Source of the DNA: Opacimonas viscosa
GTDB lineage: Bacteria; Pseudomonadota; Gammaproteobacteria; Enterobacterales; Alteromonadaceae
Length of the DNA: 64,000 nt
Direction of reading: 5' to 3'
NCBI RefSeq assembly: GCF_024199005.1
Contig: NZ_JANATA010000003.1
Location: 1 to 64,000, forward strand
In this document: positions 36,262 to 45,569 of the stretch, one piece after another
Position numbering within the stretch: the first letter of the stretch is position 1
Layout of the letters: each line of letters begins with the position of its first letter
Notes under the pieces: model-generated
The model's database searches: none
The model's input: only the letters and a program-made list of their open reading frames with translations
Told to the model about the DNA's origin: nothing
Program-made: the position numbers and the translations under genes

Positions 36262-38655
36262 TTAATGAATGGAATAAGCCTGACGATAGCCAAACATTCC
36301 GTTACGTAACATGCTAGTGCTGTTATTTTGGGATGATATCCCTTTAAATCTAAACTGCAATGCTGCCCCAGAATCAAATTCAGCTTGGGAACTTAAATCG
36401 TCCAAAGCAAAACGATTGGCTAACTGTCGATAAGCCACGACTCTTAATGCCCAACAACACGATTCATATTCAAGACCAAAATATGACTCAATAGTTCGGT
36501 TTAATTCTTGATCTTTATACCATCGTCCAGCCCACTGCCAGTTTTTGTTGATTGGCCATGTTGCACTCACCCCCAGTTGATTGATGGTTTCATTCGATAA
36601 ATCTCGAATATAGCGCTGTGATAATTGCACGAGGCTGTTGGCGTCTCTTCGGTATTCTAATGACAAGCTACTGCGCTCTACTTTATCAGTTTGTGCAGCT
36701 AATTGTAATTGTGAATCGACAAACCAGCGACTAGAGATGCGAAAATCAAATTCAGCAGCGACAGACGAACGAGCGTTCGAACGCTCTTCTGCAAGCACTT
36801 TAGAGTCCGCAAAATAAAAAATTTGGCCTAAACTCACGCTTGCTCGTTCGATATTATTAGCATCCAAGAAGCGGGAACTCACTGCTACTGTGAGTTGGTT
36901 ATTATCAACGATCCGGTCTAACCCCGTAAATTCTTGACCGCGAAACAAGCCGCTGACCGTATTTAAAAGTGGTGCAGAATCGTACAGCCCAATGTCTGAT
37001 TGGTCTGCGAAACTGGTATATAAATACTGGATTTTAGGTTCTAAAGTGACAATAGAATTTGGCCCTGTTAGGGTTTGTGGCCGCTCAAAAAATAAAGCGC
37101 CAAACAACTTTGCTTGCCCAATGTTACGTTGCTTAGTGGCAGCTAGGTTATCAACTCGGAGCCCATTGAAAGTGTTTTGCATATTGCTATCAAGTGCGTT
37201 ATCGGCCACTTCGATGTTTAAATTATGTTGCTCGTAATAGGTACTTAACAGCCCAAGTTGGGCGTTGAATTCAAAAGCGTCTTGGTTTTCTCGATACGCA
37301 ATGGTTGGATGCACATGAAAACGACTTGCCTCGGGCAAAGCATTATTGGTATTCGTAAAATAGGTGATTTCTGAGTCTAGGTTAAACTGCCACTGATGAT
37401 TTAAAGGATGTGAATAAGAAACAGTCAATTGTGGCAAGGCGCGATAATTATTGGTTTGCTCGCCAAGTACAGTGAAATCAGCCAAGCGTAAACTTGCAGT
37501 GAGTGACTCACTCAAGTAATCCAAACGCAAGTTTTGTTGCACATAGGTATCTGCGCGGTTAAAGAAATCTGAACCAAAATCAACAATGTAATTAGCATCA
37601 CTGATCTCATTAAAATCGATATCAACAAACCAATGTTCGCTCAGTTGCGCTTGGTGTTGTAGACGTACAAAATAACGTTCATCACCGTTTGTTTCATCAT
37701 CTGATGGCAAATATTCCAATTTGATGGTGCTGGAGCTGGCCGCGTTGAGATGACGCAGTTCCGTTTCTAACATTAGGCCTCGGTTGGTTAACAAGCGTGG
37801 CGCAACTGTCGCGTCATAATTAGCTGCTAAGTTAAAGTAATATGGTTGGGTAATATCTATCCCATTTTCACTAGAACTACTAATTTTAGGAAACAATAGC
37901 CCAGATTGACGTGCCGATGTGACAGGGAAAGCAAAATACGGCAGATACATTACCGGAACGCCTTTGACAAAAAAGCGTGTATTATAAGCTTGCCCTAGGT
38001 TACCGGTTTGACCTAAGTTGATTTCTGATGCTTTGATAGCCCAGTCGTTGTTGTTTAGCGGGCAAGTTGTAAAACTCACATCATCTAAAACAATACCTTC
38101 TGCTGCAGACAGTCTGATATTTTCGGCGTCGCCCCGACCCGCCAAGCTACCGAGTTGATACTGTGCTGACGTCATGGCAAATACCGCGTTTTGGGTATCT
38201 AACTCAATTTTTTCGCTCAGGACTTTTATCTGTGGCGAAATAAAACTGACATCGCCAGTGGCTAATACTTGTAAACCGTTGTTGTTCACTTGGGCTTGTT
38301 GGGCAAAAATGTTCGTATCTTGGTTGATGATTTGGACGTCACCGCTGAAATCTGCTGTTTGATTGGTAACGATATTTGCGGCATCCGCTAACACTTGTAC
38401 GACATCTGTCGGTGATGAGGTAATCGCATATTCAGGCACTGTGACGAGTGCCGGAGAGTAACACTGGGCCGTTAATTGTTGTCTCGCGTTTGGCATGGGT
38501 TGGTTATCAGTTACACTGAATGATGCCAGCGTTGTACGGTTTGATGAAGCGCTTTCTTGAGGTGCATTTGGTCCAGCCAAAACTTGCCATGAGAGTAGCC
38601 AGAAACAAGCTGCACTCAGACAATAGGAGAAAAATTTGGACTGTTTAACAGGCAT
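36262..38655 (-). CDS. lptD: LPS-assembly protein LptD
   Basis: Outer-membrane translocon that, with LptE, inserts lipopolysaccharide into the outer leaflet. The ATG at 38655 is chosen; the longer frame starts with TTG and adds five residues. A signal peptide ends near VLAGPN. The N-terminal beta-jellyroll (LptA-like/OstA, roughly 85-200) precedes a large beta-barrel. Four cysteines are in the expected places: QCYS near the N-terminus, TTCPLN after the jellyroll and the CC pair in ESCCWALR, needed for the interdomain disulfides formed with DsbA/DsbC. About 797 residues. First gene of its operon; a TATAAA -10 candidate lies at 38689-38694. Confidence 0.95.
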   Translation of the reverse strand: MPVKQSKFFSYCLSAACFWLLSWQVLAGPNAPQESASSNRTTLASFSVTDNQPMPNARQQLTAQCYSPALVTVPEYAITSSPTDVVQVLADAANIVTNQTADFSGDVQIINQDTNIFAQQAQVNNNGLQVLATGDVSFISPQIKVLSEKIELDTQNAVFAMTSAQYQLGSLAGRGDAENIRLSAAEGIVLDDVSFTTCPLNNNDWAIKASEINLGQTGNLGQAYNTRFFVKGVPVMYLPYFAFPVTSARQSGLLFPKISSSSENGIDITQPYYFNLAANYDATVAPRLLTNRGLMLETELRHLNAASSSTIKLEYLPSDDETNGDERYFVRLQHQAQLSEHWFVDIDFNEISDANYIVDFGSDFFNRADTYVQQNLRLDYLSESLTASLRLADFTVLGEQTNNYRALPQLTVSYSHPLNHQWQFNLDSEITYFTNTNNALPEASRFHVHPTIAYRENQDAFEFNAQLGLLSTYYEQHNLNIEVADNALDSNMQNTFNGLRVDNLAATKQRNIGQAKLFGALFFERPQTLTGPNSIVTLEPKIQYLYTSFADQSDIGLYDSAPLLNTVSGLFRGQEFTGLDRIVDNNQLTVAVSSRFLDANNIERASVSLGQIFYFADSKVLAEERSNARSSVAAEFDFRISSRWFVDSQLQLAAQTDKVERSSLSLEYRRDANSLVQLSQRYIRDLSNETINQLGVSATWPINKNWQWAGRWYKDQELNRTIESYFGLEYESCCWALRVVAYRQLANRFALDDLSSQAEFDSGAALQFRFKGISSQNNSTSMLRNGMFGYRQAYSIH

Positions 38656-38761
38656 GGCATAACCGGACAATAAAAGTTAGTGCGCAATTTTATAGATTTG
38701 TCGTGAAATTACCAATAAAAGCAGCACATACTTACTAAATAATCGGTATTTAAAACCAAAG

Positions 38762-38790
38762 TTGGCCTTTCCTGTGACTAAGGATACAAT
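38762..38790 (+). promoter_or_regulatory. Putative djlA promoter
   Basis: TTGGCC (38762-38767), 17 bases, TACAAT (38785-38790), 32 bases before the djlA ATG in the divergent lptD/djlA space. Confidence 0.5.
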
Positions 38791-38822
38791 GAAAGCATAC
38801 ATGATGAAGGGAAAATAAAACG

Positions 38823-39755
38823 ATGCAAATAATGGGCAAGATTCTGGGTGCTGGTTTTGGTTTTTTATTGGCAAAAGTGCCTGGTGCAGTATTAGGCCTC
38901 ATCGTGGGACATTTTTTTGATAAGTCTCTGCAACAAAATTTCTCAGGTAATGCGAGTTTTGCTCAGTTCTTTTCGAGTAGCGAAAAACTTCAATCGAGTG
39001 CTATTTTTTTCCACGCTTTATTTTCTTGTTTAGGGCATATTGCCAAAGCTGATGGTGCGGTAACACCTTCTGAGATAAAAATCGCGACCCAGCTTATGGA
39101 TGATATGAAGCTTCAGGGGGATGTGCGCAAAGAAGCTCAACAAGCATTTAGAGAAGGCAAAGACAGTGCCTTTCCAATCGACGAAATCCTCAAAGATCTA
39201 AAGCGCGATATTGATGGCCGTAAAGATGTCATGCGGGTGTTTTTGGAAATTTTAATTGAAGCAGCTTATGCGGATGGCGAGTTATCCCACAAAGAAATGC
39301 TAGTGCTAGAAAAAGTGGCGTCAGAGTTACAATTTTCAGCCAAAGAATTAAAAACATTGTTAAAACAATATGCTGCTGAGATCCGCTTTCGACAAACGAA
39401 GGCCGCTTATCAGCAAGCGCGACAAGATGCGCAACAACGTGCCCAAGAGCAAGCGCGTGCGTGGCAACAAAAAGCCCAACAACGTTCACAAGAATATTCT
39501 CAATACCAAAGAGAGCATGCCAATGCACAAAGTTATACTGCGCAAAATCGCTTAGAAGATGCATATAGTATTTTAAATGTGTCTGCTAATTGTGATGAAA
39601 GAACATTGAAAAAAGCATACAAAAGAGCAATGAATGAGCATCACCCCGATAAACTTGCATCGAAAGGTTTACCAGAGCAAGCTCTAGAACGAGCAAAAGC
39701 AAAAACCCAAGATATTCAGGCGGCTTATGAACTTATCAAAAAAGAACGGCGCTAA
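38823..39755 (+). CDS. djlA: Co-chaperone DjlA
   Basis: Membrane-anchored J-domain protein that stimulates DnaK ATPase. An N-terminal glycine-rich transmembrane segment (GKILGAGFGFLLAKVPGAVLG) is followed by a TerB/DjlA-type helical domain (about 60-190), a long Gln/Ala-rich linker (QQRAQEQARAWQQKAQQRS) and a C-terminal J domain with the essential HPD in EHHPDKLASKG. 310 residues. The stop overlaps the xerD start (TAATG), so translation is coupled. djlA next to lptD is conserved in gammaproteobacteria. Confidence 0.94.
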   Translation: MQIMGKILGAGFGFLLAKVPGAVLGLIVGHFFDKSLQQNFSGNASFAQFFSSSEKLQSSAIFFHALFSCLGHIAKADGAVTPSEIKIATQLMDDMKLQGDVRKEAQQAFREGKDSAFPIDEILKDLKRDIDGRKDVMRVFLEILIEAAYADGELSHKEMLVLEKVASELQFSAKELKTLLKQYAAEIRFRQTKAAYQQARQDAQQRAQEQARAWQQKAQQRSQEYSQYQREHANAQSYTAQNRLEDAYSILNVSANCDERTLKKAYKRAMNEHHPDKLASKGLPEQALERAKAKTQDIQAAYELIKKERR

Positions 39756-40672
39756 TGACAGATAGCATCAGTCTTTCAGCACAAAATACCGCGAGTATTG
39801 ATGAGTTTGTGCAGATGTTATTTTTGGAAAAAGGCCTGAGTGATAATACATTAAGTGCGTATCGCTCTGATTTGTACAAGTTGTGTGAGTTGTTGCAAAA
39901 CCAAAACGCCAGCTTCAACCTCTTAGACATTACGGAGCACGAGGTTCGCCAGTATTTGATTTATCGTGAACGACAAGCCTTGTCCGCCCGCAGTACGGCG
40001 CGTTTTTTGTCTTCTTTGCGCACATTTATCAAATACTGTATTAGTCAGAAAATTCGTGCTGATGACCCCTTACGTTTAATTAAACCACCCAAACTCGCCG
40101 TGGCTTTACCGGATAGCTTATCCGAACAACAAGTCGAAGACTTATTAAATGCCCCTGATTTAGACGAGCCAGTTGGGTTGCGAGATAAAGCCATGCTAGA
40201 GGTATTGTATGCAACCGGTTTGCGGGTGACAGAGTTGGTCAGCTTGCGGATTGATCAAGTATCATTGACCCAAGGGGTTGTGAGAGTTGTGGGTAAGGGG
40301 AACAAAGAGCGTTTAGTGCCGCTAGGTGAGACTGCGGTAGATACCTTGCAAGCATTCATGAAATTTGGTCGCCCAGCATTATTAAAGCATCATAGTGATA
40401 TTGTTTTTCCGAGTAAACGCGGCACCAAAATGACACGGCAGACGTTTTGGCACCGGATTAAGATTTACGCAAAACTAGCTGATATAAGCGTGCATTTATC
40501 GCCACATACATTGCGTCATGCTTTTGCTACTCACCTATTAAATCATGGCGCGGACTTGCGGGTAGTGCAAATGCTCCTTGGCCACAGTGACTTATCCACG
40601 ACACAAATCTACACGCATGTTGCCACTGAACGTTTGACTCATATCATCCAAGATCATCATCCTCGGGGCTGA
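39755..40672 (+). CDS. xerD: Site-specific tyrosine recombinase XerD
   Basis: With XerC, resolves chromosome dimers at dif under FtsK control. The N-terminal SAM-like core-binding domain spans about 10-100. The catalytic domain has Arg in ATGLRVTELVSLR, Lys in GKGNKERLVPL, His-x-x-Arg in HTLRHAFATHLLNHGAD, and the nucleophilic Tyr in LLGHSDLSTTQIYTHV. 305 residues. The sequence and dsbC-recJ context fit XerD rather than XerC. It overlaps djlA by one base. Confidence 0.94.
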   Translation: MTDSISLSAQNTASIDEFVQMLFLEKGLSDNTLSAYRSDLYKLCELLQNQNASFNLLDITEHEVRQYLIYRERQALSARSTARFLSSLRTFIKYCISQKIRADDPLRLIKPPKLAVALPDSLSEQQVEDLLNAPDLDEPVGLRDKAMLEVLYATGLRVTELVSLRIDQVSLTQGVVRVVGKGNKERLVPLGETAVDTLQAFMKFGRPALLKHHSDIVFPSKRGTKMTRQTFWHRIKIYAKLADISVHLSPHTLRHAFATHLLNHGADLRVVQMLLGHSDLSTTQIYTHVATERLTHIIQDHHPRG

Positions 40673-40767
40673 TTGGTAGCTTTTTTATAGCGATGTGAAT
40701 ACAATAAAGTCAGATAACGGTCTGTGTTAGTATCTTGACTAAACACCTCTTAAAATAAAGGAATTTT

Positions 40768-41505
40768 ATGCACCTTAGATATTTACTTACGGTACTTTTG
40801 ACCCTAACAGTAGGATGGATGGTAAGTGCCAACTCACAGGCTGAATCGCAATTATTAAGTGATGATGTCGTAGCTGAGTTTGAAGCTAAAACTCAGCTGA
40901 AGGTCCTCTCACTCGCCAATGCACCGCTTAATGAGCTCGTTACATTGACTACATCGAGAGGGATTTTTTATCTTTCCCAAGATGGTCAGTTTTTGGTAAA
41001 TGGCGCCATTATTAATTTGCAGGAAGGTTTTCGCAATGAAACCGAACAAGCAATGGCAAAGTTTAGAGTAGACCAAGTCGCTAAAATTGCAGATTCCGGG
41101 ATCTTGTATCTAGCCAAGAATGAAAAGTTTAGAATAAATGTGTTTACCGATATCACTTGCGGTTACTGCCAAAAATTGCATCGAGAGCTAGAAGATTATC
41201 TAGCGGCAGGTATTTCTGTGAATTATCTCGCTTACCCACGTCAAGGACTGAACGGTGCGGTGTACAAAGATATGGTTTCAATTTGGTGCGCCAGTGAGCC
41301 ACAAAAAGCCATGACCAGCGCAAAATTAAACAACAATGTGGTCCAAAAAAGCTGTTCTACACAAGTGGCTGAACATTACCGGACAGGTGGTGCATTAGGT
41401 GTTAATGGGACACCTAATATCATCCTTGCTGATGGGAGTCTCATTCCTGGATACCAACCTGCCAAGGCGCTTTTAGCGGAACTGAATAAGCGTTTGGGTA
41501 GCTAA
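40768..41505 (+). CDS. dsbC: Thiol:disulfide interchange protein DsbC
   Basis: Periplasmic disulfide isomerase. A signal peptide (about residues 1-25) is followed by an N-terminal dimerisation domain and a thioredoxin-fold domain with the active-site CGYC at 131-134 and the cis-proline loop VNGTPNIIL. A second cysteine pair (in SIWCASEPQ and QKSCSTQ) is typical of DsbC and argues against DsbG. It is followed by recJ after one base, the same xerD-dsbC-recJ order as in E. coli. Confidence 0.95.
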   Translation: MHLRYLLTVLLTLTVGWMVSANSQAESQLLSDDVVAEFEAKTQLKVLSLANAPLNELVTLTTSRGIFYLSQDGQFLVNGAIINLQEGFRNETEQAMAKFRVDQVAKIADSGILYLAKNEKFRINVFTDITCGYCQKLHRELEDYLAAGISVNYLAYPRQGLNGAVYKDMVSIWCASEPQKAMTSAKLNNNVVQKSCSTQVAEHYRTGGALGVNGTPNIILADGSLIPGYQPAKALLAELNKRLGS

Positions 41506-41506
41506 T

Positions 41507-43288
41507 ATGGCACTCCCTGTGGTCACTCAAAGTAACGCAGTTGCACCGGTATTACTGGCGCAATGTCAATCTCAATACGGCACTTACGCAGGCATCGTCG
41601 CCCATGTATTAGCACAGCGCAATATTGATAATTTAGACGACATGCAAAATAGTGCTAAGTTTTTGCTGCATTATCAAGGTTTGCAAGGCATGCATGCGGC
41701 TGTTGCTGTGTTGAGTGCAGCAGTGATGACACAAAAACGCGTTGTTATCATAGGCGATTTTGATGCTGATGGTGCGACCTCGACCGCATTGTGTATGCTG
41801 GCATTTCGCGCCATGGGGTTGCCGCATATTCAATATCTAGTACCGAACCGTTTTGACTTTGGCTACGGCTTATCGCCCCAAATTGTGGATGTGGCTCACA
41901 CTGAAATGCAAGCTGAAGTAATTATTACCGTTGATAATGGGATCGCTTGTCATGCTGGGGTGCAACATGCTAAGTCTTTGGGGATGCAAGTGGTAGTGAC
42001 AGATCATCACTTACCAGGTGCGGAATTACCGCCGGCGGATGCTATTGTGAATCCGAACCGCAGTGATTGTGGTTTTGATTCAAAAAATGCAGCAGGGGTT
42101 GGCGTGGCCTTTTATGTGTTAAGTGCTTTACGTGCAGAACTGCAACAACAAGGGTGGTTTAATGAGCACCGTCCGTCTCCTAATTTGGCTAGTTTTTTGG
42201 ATATTGTTGCCATTGGTACCGTGGCAGATGTCGTTAAGTTGGATCGCAACAACCGAATTTTTGTACACCAAGGTTTGCAACGTATCCGACAAGGTATTGC
42301 GCGTCCGGGTGTCCTTGCATTGTTCGCTGTTGCAGGTAAAAAACTACAAAATGTCACATCGACTGATTTGGGATTTGTGATAGGACCACGTTTAAATGCA
42401 GCTGGTCGTTTGGATGATATGAGTTTAGGAATTGAGTGTTTGATTTGTGACGATCCTAATCAGGCCCGTGATATCGCATATGCACTGGATAAAAAGAATG
42501 TCGAAAGGCGCTCGATTGAGTCTGATATGCGGGAACAAGCAGAGGCGTCATTAGCTAAAATTCAATTAACAGGCACAGATATTCCGCATGGGTTGGTGCT
42601 GTTTGATCCAGACTTTCACCAAGGCGTGATTGGGATCCTTGCGGGCCGCATCAAGGAACAATTTTACCGACCGACAATTGCATTTGCACAAAACGATGAG
42701 ACTGAACTAAAAGGTTCTGCGCGTTCTGTTCCTGGTGTACACATTCGTGATGTCCTTGATGAAATTAACACTGAGACACCAGGTTTAATTACCAAATTTG
42801 GTGGGCATGCAATGGCGGCTGGACTGTCGTTAGATCCAGCTGGCTTAGCGGATTTTTCTGTGGCGTTTGATCGAAAATGCCAAAAACATATGTCTGGTTT
42901 ACCCACGACCGCTCAGATCTTTTCTGATGGCGCGTTACCAGAGACATATTTTTCTTTAGAGTTTGCTGATCTTCTGCAGCTTTTAGGGCCGTGGGGGCAA
43001 GGATTCCAAGAGCCTGTATTCGATAATGTGATGCAGATCGTACAACAAAGAATTGTTGGCGAAAAACATTTGAAGCTAGTGTTGCAAATCGGAACGACCG
43101 TTGTCGATGGGATTGCATTTAATGTGGATTTGGATACCTGGCCAAACCCTGCAATCACCCAAGCTCACGTGGCTTTCACTTTGAGTATTAATGAATTTAG
43201 AGGCCGACAAAGCGTGCAATGTATGGTTCTTGATTTATCGCCTGAGTTACCAACAGCGTCAGCCCAAAATCGTTCTTTAGAGGCATAA
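41507..43288 (+). CDS. recJ: Single-stranded-DNA-specific exonuclease RecJ
   Basis: 5'-3' ssDNA exonuclease in the RecF recombination pathway, mismatch repair and base-excision repair. DHH phosphoesterase motifs are visible: GDFDADGATST, VDNGIACHAG, TDHHLPG (the DHH signature) and the DHHA1 region GLITKFGGHAMAAGLSL. 593 residues, normal (E. coli 577). Another RecF-pathway gene, recO, follows one small gene later. Confidence 0.96.
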   Translation: MALPVVTQSNAVAPVLLAQCQSQYGTYAGIVAHVLAQRNIDNLDDMQNSAKFLLHYQGLQGMHAAVAVLSAAVMTQKRVVIIGDFDADGATSTALCMLAFRAMGLPHIQYLVPNRFDFGYGLSPQIVDVAHTEMQAEVIITVDNGIACHAGVQHAKSLGMQVVVTDHHLPGAELPPADAIVNPNRSDCGFDSKNAAGVGVAFYVLSALRAELQQQGWFNEHRPSPNLASFLDIVAIGTVADVVKLDRNNRIFVHQGLQRIRQGIARPGVLALFAVAGKKLQNVTSTDLGFVIGPRLNAAGRLDDMSLGIECLICDDPNQARDIAYALDKKNVERRSIESDMREQAEASLAKIQLTGTDIPHGLVLFDPDFHQGVIGILAGRIKEQFYRPTIAFAQNDETELKGSARSVPGVHIRDVLDEINTETPGLITKFGGHAMAAGLSLDPAGLADFSVAFDRKCQKHMSGLPTTAQIFSDGALPETYFSLEFADLLQLLGPWGQGFQEPVFDNVMQIVQQRIVGEKHLKLVLQIGTTVVDGIAFNVDLDTWPNPAITQAHVAFTLSINEFRGRQSVQCMVLDLSPELPTASAQNRSLEA

Positions 43289-43292
43289 GTAG

Positions 43293-43592
43293 ATGGCTTT
43301 TAATGAACGCGACGGTTTATCGCCTGACATGGCTAAGTTGTTAGACAAACACCCAGAGTTGACCCAGTCCACCAGTCAAAAAGTGACGTCACATGTACAG
43401 CGTGAAGAAGATGATTGGATTATTCATACTTTGTTGATAGAGGGGACTGACGTGCCTTTTTATTTCAAACGTAAAAAACGTTATAAATCGTTACATGGGG
43501 CTCGGGTTAATATTACGTACTATCCTGATCCGACTGAAATAGCAGGCATGGAGTTTGAACGCTTTAAAATAGTCCGTATAAAACGCTTATAA
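43293..43592 (+). CDS. Small conserved-looking protein of unknown function
   Basis: I do not recognise a named family. 99 residues, no signal peptide or membrane segment. The C-terminal two thirds read as a compact beta-rich domain: WIIHTLLIEGTDVPFYFKRK, KRYKSLHGARVNITYYPDP, then MEFERFKIVRIKRL. The start ATG is 4 bases after the recJ stop and the protein-like composition continues to the end, so it is very probably real and co-transcribed with recJ. recO follows 35 bases later, but a role in recombination is only guilt by association. Confidence 0.75.
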   Translation: MAFNERDGLSPDMAKLLDKHPELTQSTSQKVTSHVQREEDDWIIHTLLIEGTDVPFYFKRKKRYKSLHGARVNITYYPDPTEIAGMEFERFKIVRIKRL

Positions 43593-43627
43593 CAAATTAC
43601 CAATAATATTGTCTAACAAGGTCAAGC

Positions 43628-44353
43628 ATGGCTAATCAGCAGATACATGGTTACATTTTACATCGTCGCCCTTATCGCGAGACGAGTTTTTTGGTCGATG
43701 TATTTTCGATTGAGTTAGGCAAATGTCGTTTTGTGGCAAAAGGTGTACGCAGTCCTAAATCCGACCGTAAAAGTGTTTTACAACCTTTTCAATACGTCCA
43801 ATGTGAACTCTCTGGCAAAGGTGAAATGAAAAACCTCATACGGGCTGAAGTGCTTGAGAAACCGCATCAATTAACCGCAGAAAGGTTATTTTGTGGTATG
43901 TATGTGAATGAACTCATCAATCGCTGTCTTCCTGAACACATTCTTTGCCCTGATCTACTTACCCAGTATGTTGCTTGTTTACAGCAACTCCAAGCATTAT
44001 CTGGCAATACTGTAGATATAGTAAAAGCACGGCAGGAGCAGATTTTGCGTGAGTTTGAATTGGCTTTGTTAGACGAATTAGGGTATTTGCCTGACCTTGG
44101 TGTGGATGCACTCTCCCAAGAGTTTATTCAAGTGGACCAAGCTTATGTCTTTCAACCTGAAATTGGTATTGTGGCGGCTCAACATTATCCGCACTTGCGT
44201 CAATTTTCTGGAGCACTTTTAACCGCTGTTCTTCAACAAGAATGGTCAGCACAAAGCTTGCAGCTTGCCAAATATCTCACTCGTTTTGCTCTATCTCCTT
44301 TACTCGGCAATAAACCGCTGAAAAGTCGTGAATTATTTGTAACCCAAAGTTGA
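43628..44353 (+). CDS. recO: DNA repair protein RecO
   Basis: RecFOR mediator that helps load RecA onto SSB-coated DNA. The N-terminal OB fold begins GYILHRRPYRETSFLVDVFSIELGKCRFVAKGVRSPKS; the helical C-terminal part follows (LALLDELGYLPDLGVDAL). 241 residues, as in E. coli (242). It precedes pdxJ-acpS as in E. coli (recO-pdxJ-acpS). Confidence 0.95.
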   Translation: MANQQIHGYILHRRPYRETSFLVDVFSIELGKCRFVAKGVRSPKSDRKSVLQPFQYVQCELSGKGEMKNLIRAEVLEKPHQLTAERLFCGMYVNELINRCLPEHILCPDLLTQYVACLQQLQALSGNTVDIVKARQEQILREFELALLDELGYLPDLGVDALSQEFIQVDQAYVFQPEIGIVAAQHYPHLRQFSGALLTAVLQQEWSAQSLQLAKYLTRFALSPLLGNKPLKSRELFVTQS

Positions 44354-44399
44354 ATAAGCGATAATCTAACTTAACCATATCACTGCCAGAGAATTACCC

Positions 44400-45152
44400 A
44401 TGAATGAAGTACTTTTAGGTGTCAATATTGATCATGTAGCGACCTTACGTAACGCCCGTGGTACGTCTTATCCAGATCCGGTACATGCCGCTGATATTGC
44501 AGAAAGAGCTGGCGCTGATGGTATTACGGTTCACCTGCGTGAAGACCGTCGTCATATCAATGATCGGGATGTTGAAATTTTAGCGCGCACGATTAATACT
44601 CGTATGAATCTAGAGATGGCTGTAACCGACGAGATGCTCGCCATTGCACTCAAAACACAACCCGCATTTTGTTGTTTGGTACCAGAAAAACGCGCCGAAT
44701 TGACTACTGAGGGTGGCTTGGATGTTGCGGGTAACTTAGCACGCATGCAAGATGCTTGTGGGCAACTGGCTGAAGCGGGTATTTTGGTATCGTTGTTTAT
44801 CGACGCTGAAGAAAAACAAATTGAAGCTGCGCAGTCTTGCGCTGCACCATATATCGAAATTCATACCGGTCAATATGCGGACGCACCAACGATTGCTTCT
44901 GCCGAACAAGAATTGGCCAAGCTGAAAACCGGTATTACCTACGCCCATTCATTGGGTTTGCACGTAAACGCTGGGCATGGTTTGCATTATCACAATGTCA
45001 AACCCATCGCTGCGTTACCTGAAATCATCGAGTTAAATATTGGTCACGCTATTATGGCGCGAGCCATGTTTGATGGCTTAGCGAATGCGGTTAAAGATAT
45101 GCGCAATATTATGCAAGAAGCACGTACCCAAGCACTTATCGAGTTGCGTTAA
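44400..45152 (+). CDS. pdxJ: Pyridoxine 5'-phosphate synthase PdxJ
   Basis: Condenses 3-amino-2-oxopropyl phosphate, derived from the PdxA product, with deoxyxylulose 5-phosphate to make pyridoxine phosphate. TIM barrel of 250 residues: [22 protein letters not shown] at the start, [16 protein letters not shown], and the C-terminal [11 protein letters not shown]-like phosphate loop ([15 protein letters not shown]) and [17 protein letters not shown]. Both pdxA and pdxJ are in this window but in different operons. Confidence 0.97.
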   Translation: MNEVLLGVNIDHVATLRNARGTSYPDPVHAADIAERAGADGITVHLREDRRHINDRDVEILARTINTRMNLEMAVTDEMLAIALKTQPAFCCLVPEKRAELTTEGGLDVAGNLARMQDACGQLAEAGILVSLFIDAEEKQIEAAQSCAAPYIEIHTGQYADAPTIASAEQELAKLKTGITYAHSLGLHVNAGHGLHYHNVKPIAALPEIIELNIGHAIMARAMFDGLANAVKDMRNIMQEARTQALIELR

Positions 45153-45155
45153 GAT

Positions 45156-45569
45156 ATGGCTATTGTTGGGCTGGGTACGGACATTGTCCAAATAAGTCGT
45201 TTTGGTACCATCAACCGGGAACGTCCTGGTGTCGCCAAAAAAGTACTCACATCCGCTGAATTTGAAACATTTGCCCAAACCGCTCATCCACAACGCTTTT
45301 TAGCTAAACGTTTTGCTGCCAAAGAAGCGGCCGTCAAAGCCTTGGGTACCGGTATCGGTCATGGTGTGAGTTGGCAGGATATTTGGTTAACGCACACGGA
45401 TAAAGGCCAGCCACTGTTACAATTTGCCGGTGGCTTTGCAAAAATAGCATTGTCTATGGGGGTAACGAGTAGTTTTATCTCTATTAGTGATGAACAAGAG
45501 TATGCGGTTGCAACAGTCATTTTAGAAGCAAATACTGCAGAAGGTTCAGCGCATGGCACAAATATTTAA
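45156..45569 (+). CDS. acpS: Holo-[acyl-carrier-protein] synthase AcpS
   Basis: Transfers the phosphopantetheine arm of CoA to apo-ACP for fatty-acid synthesis. Magnesium-binding residues lie in IVGLGTDIVQISRF and RFLAKRFAAKEAAVKALGTG. 137 residues, about ten more than E. coli, with a short non-conserved C-terminal tail that overlaps the start of rlmD by 17 bases. Confidence 0.95.
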   Translation: MAIVGLGTDIVQISRFGTINRERPGVAKKVLTSAEFETFAQTAHPQRFLAKRFAAKEAAVKALGTGIGHGVSWQDIWLTHTDKGQPLLQFAGGFAKIALSMGVTSSFISISDEQEYAVATVILEANTAEGSAHGTNI

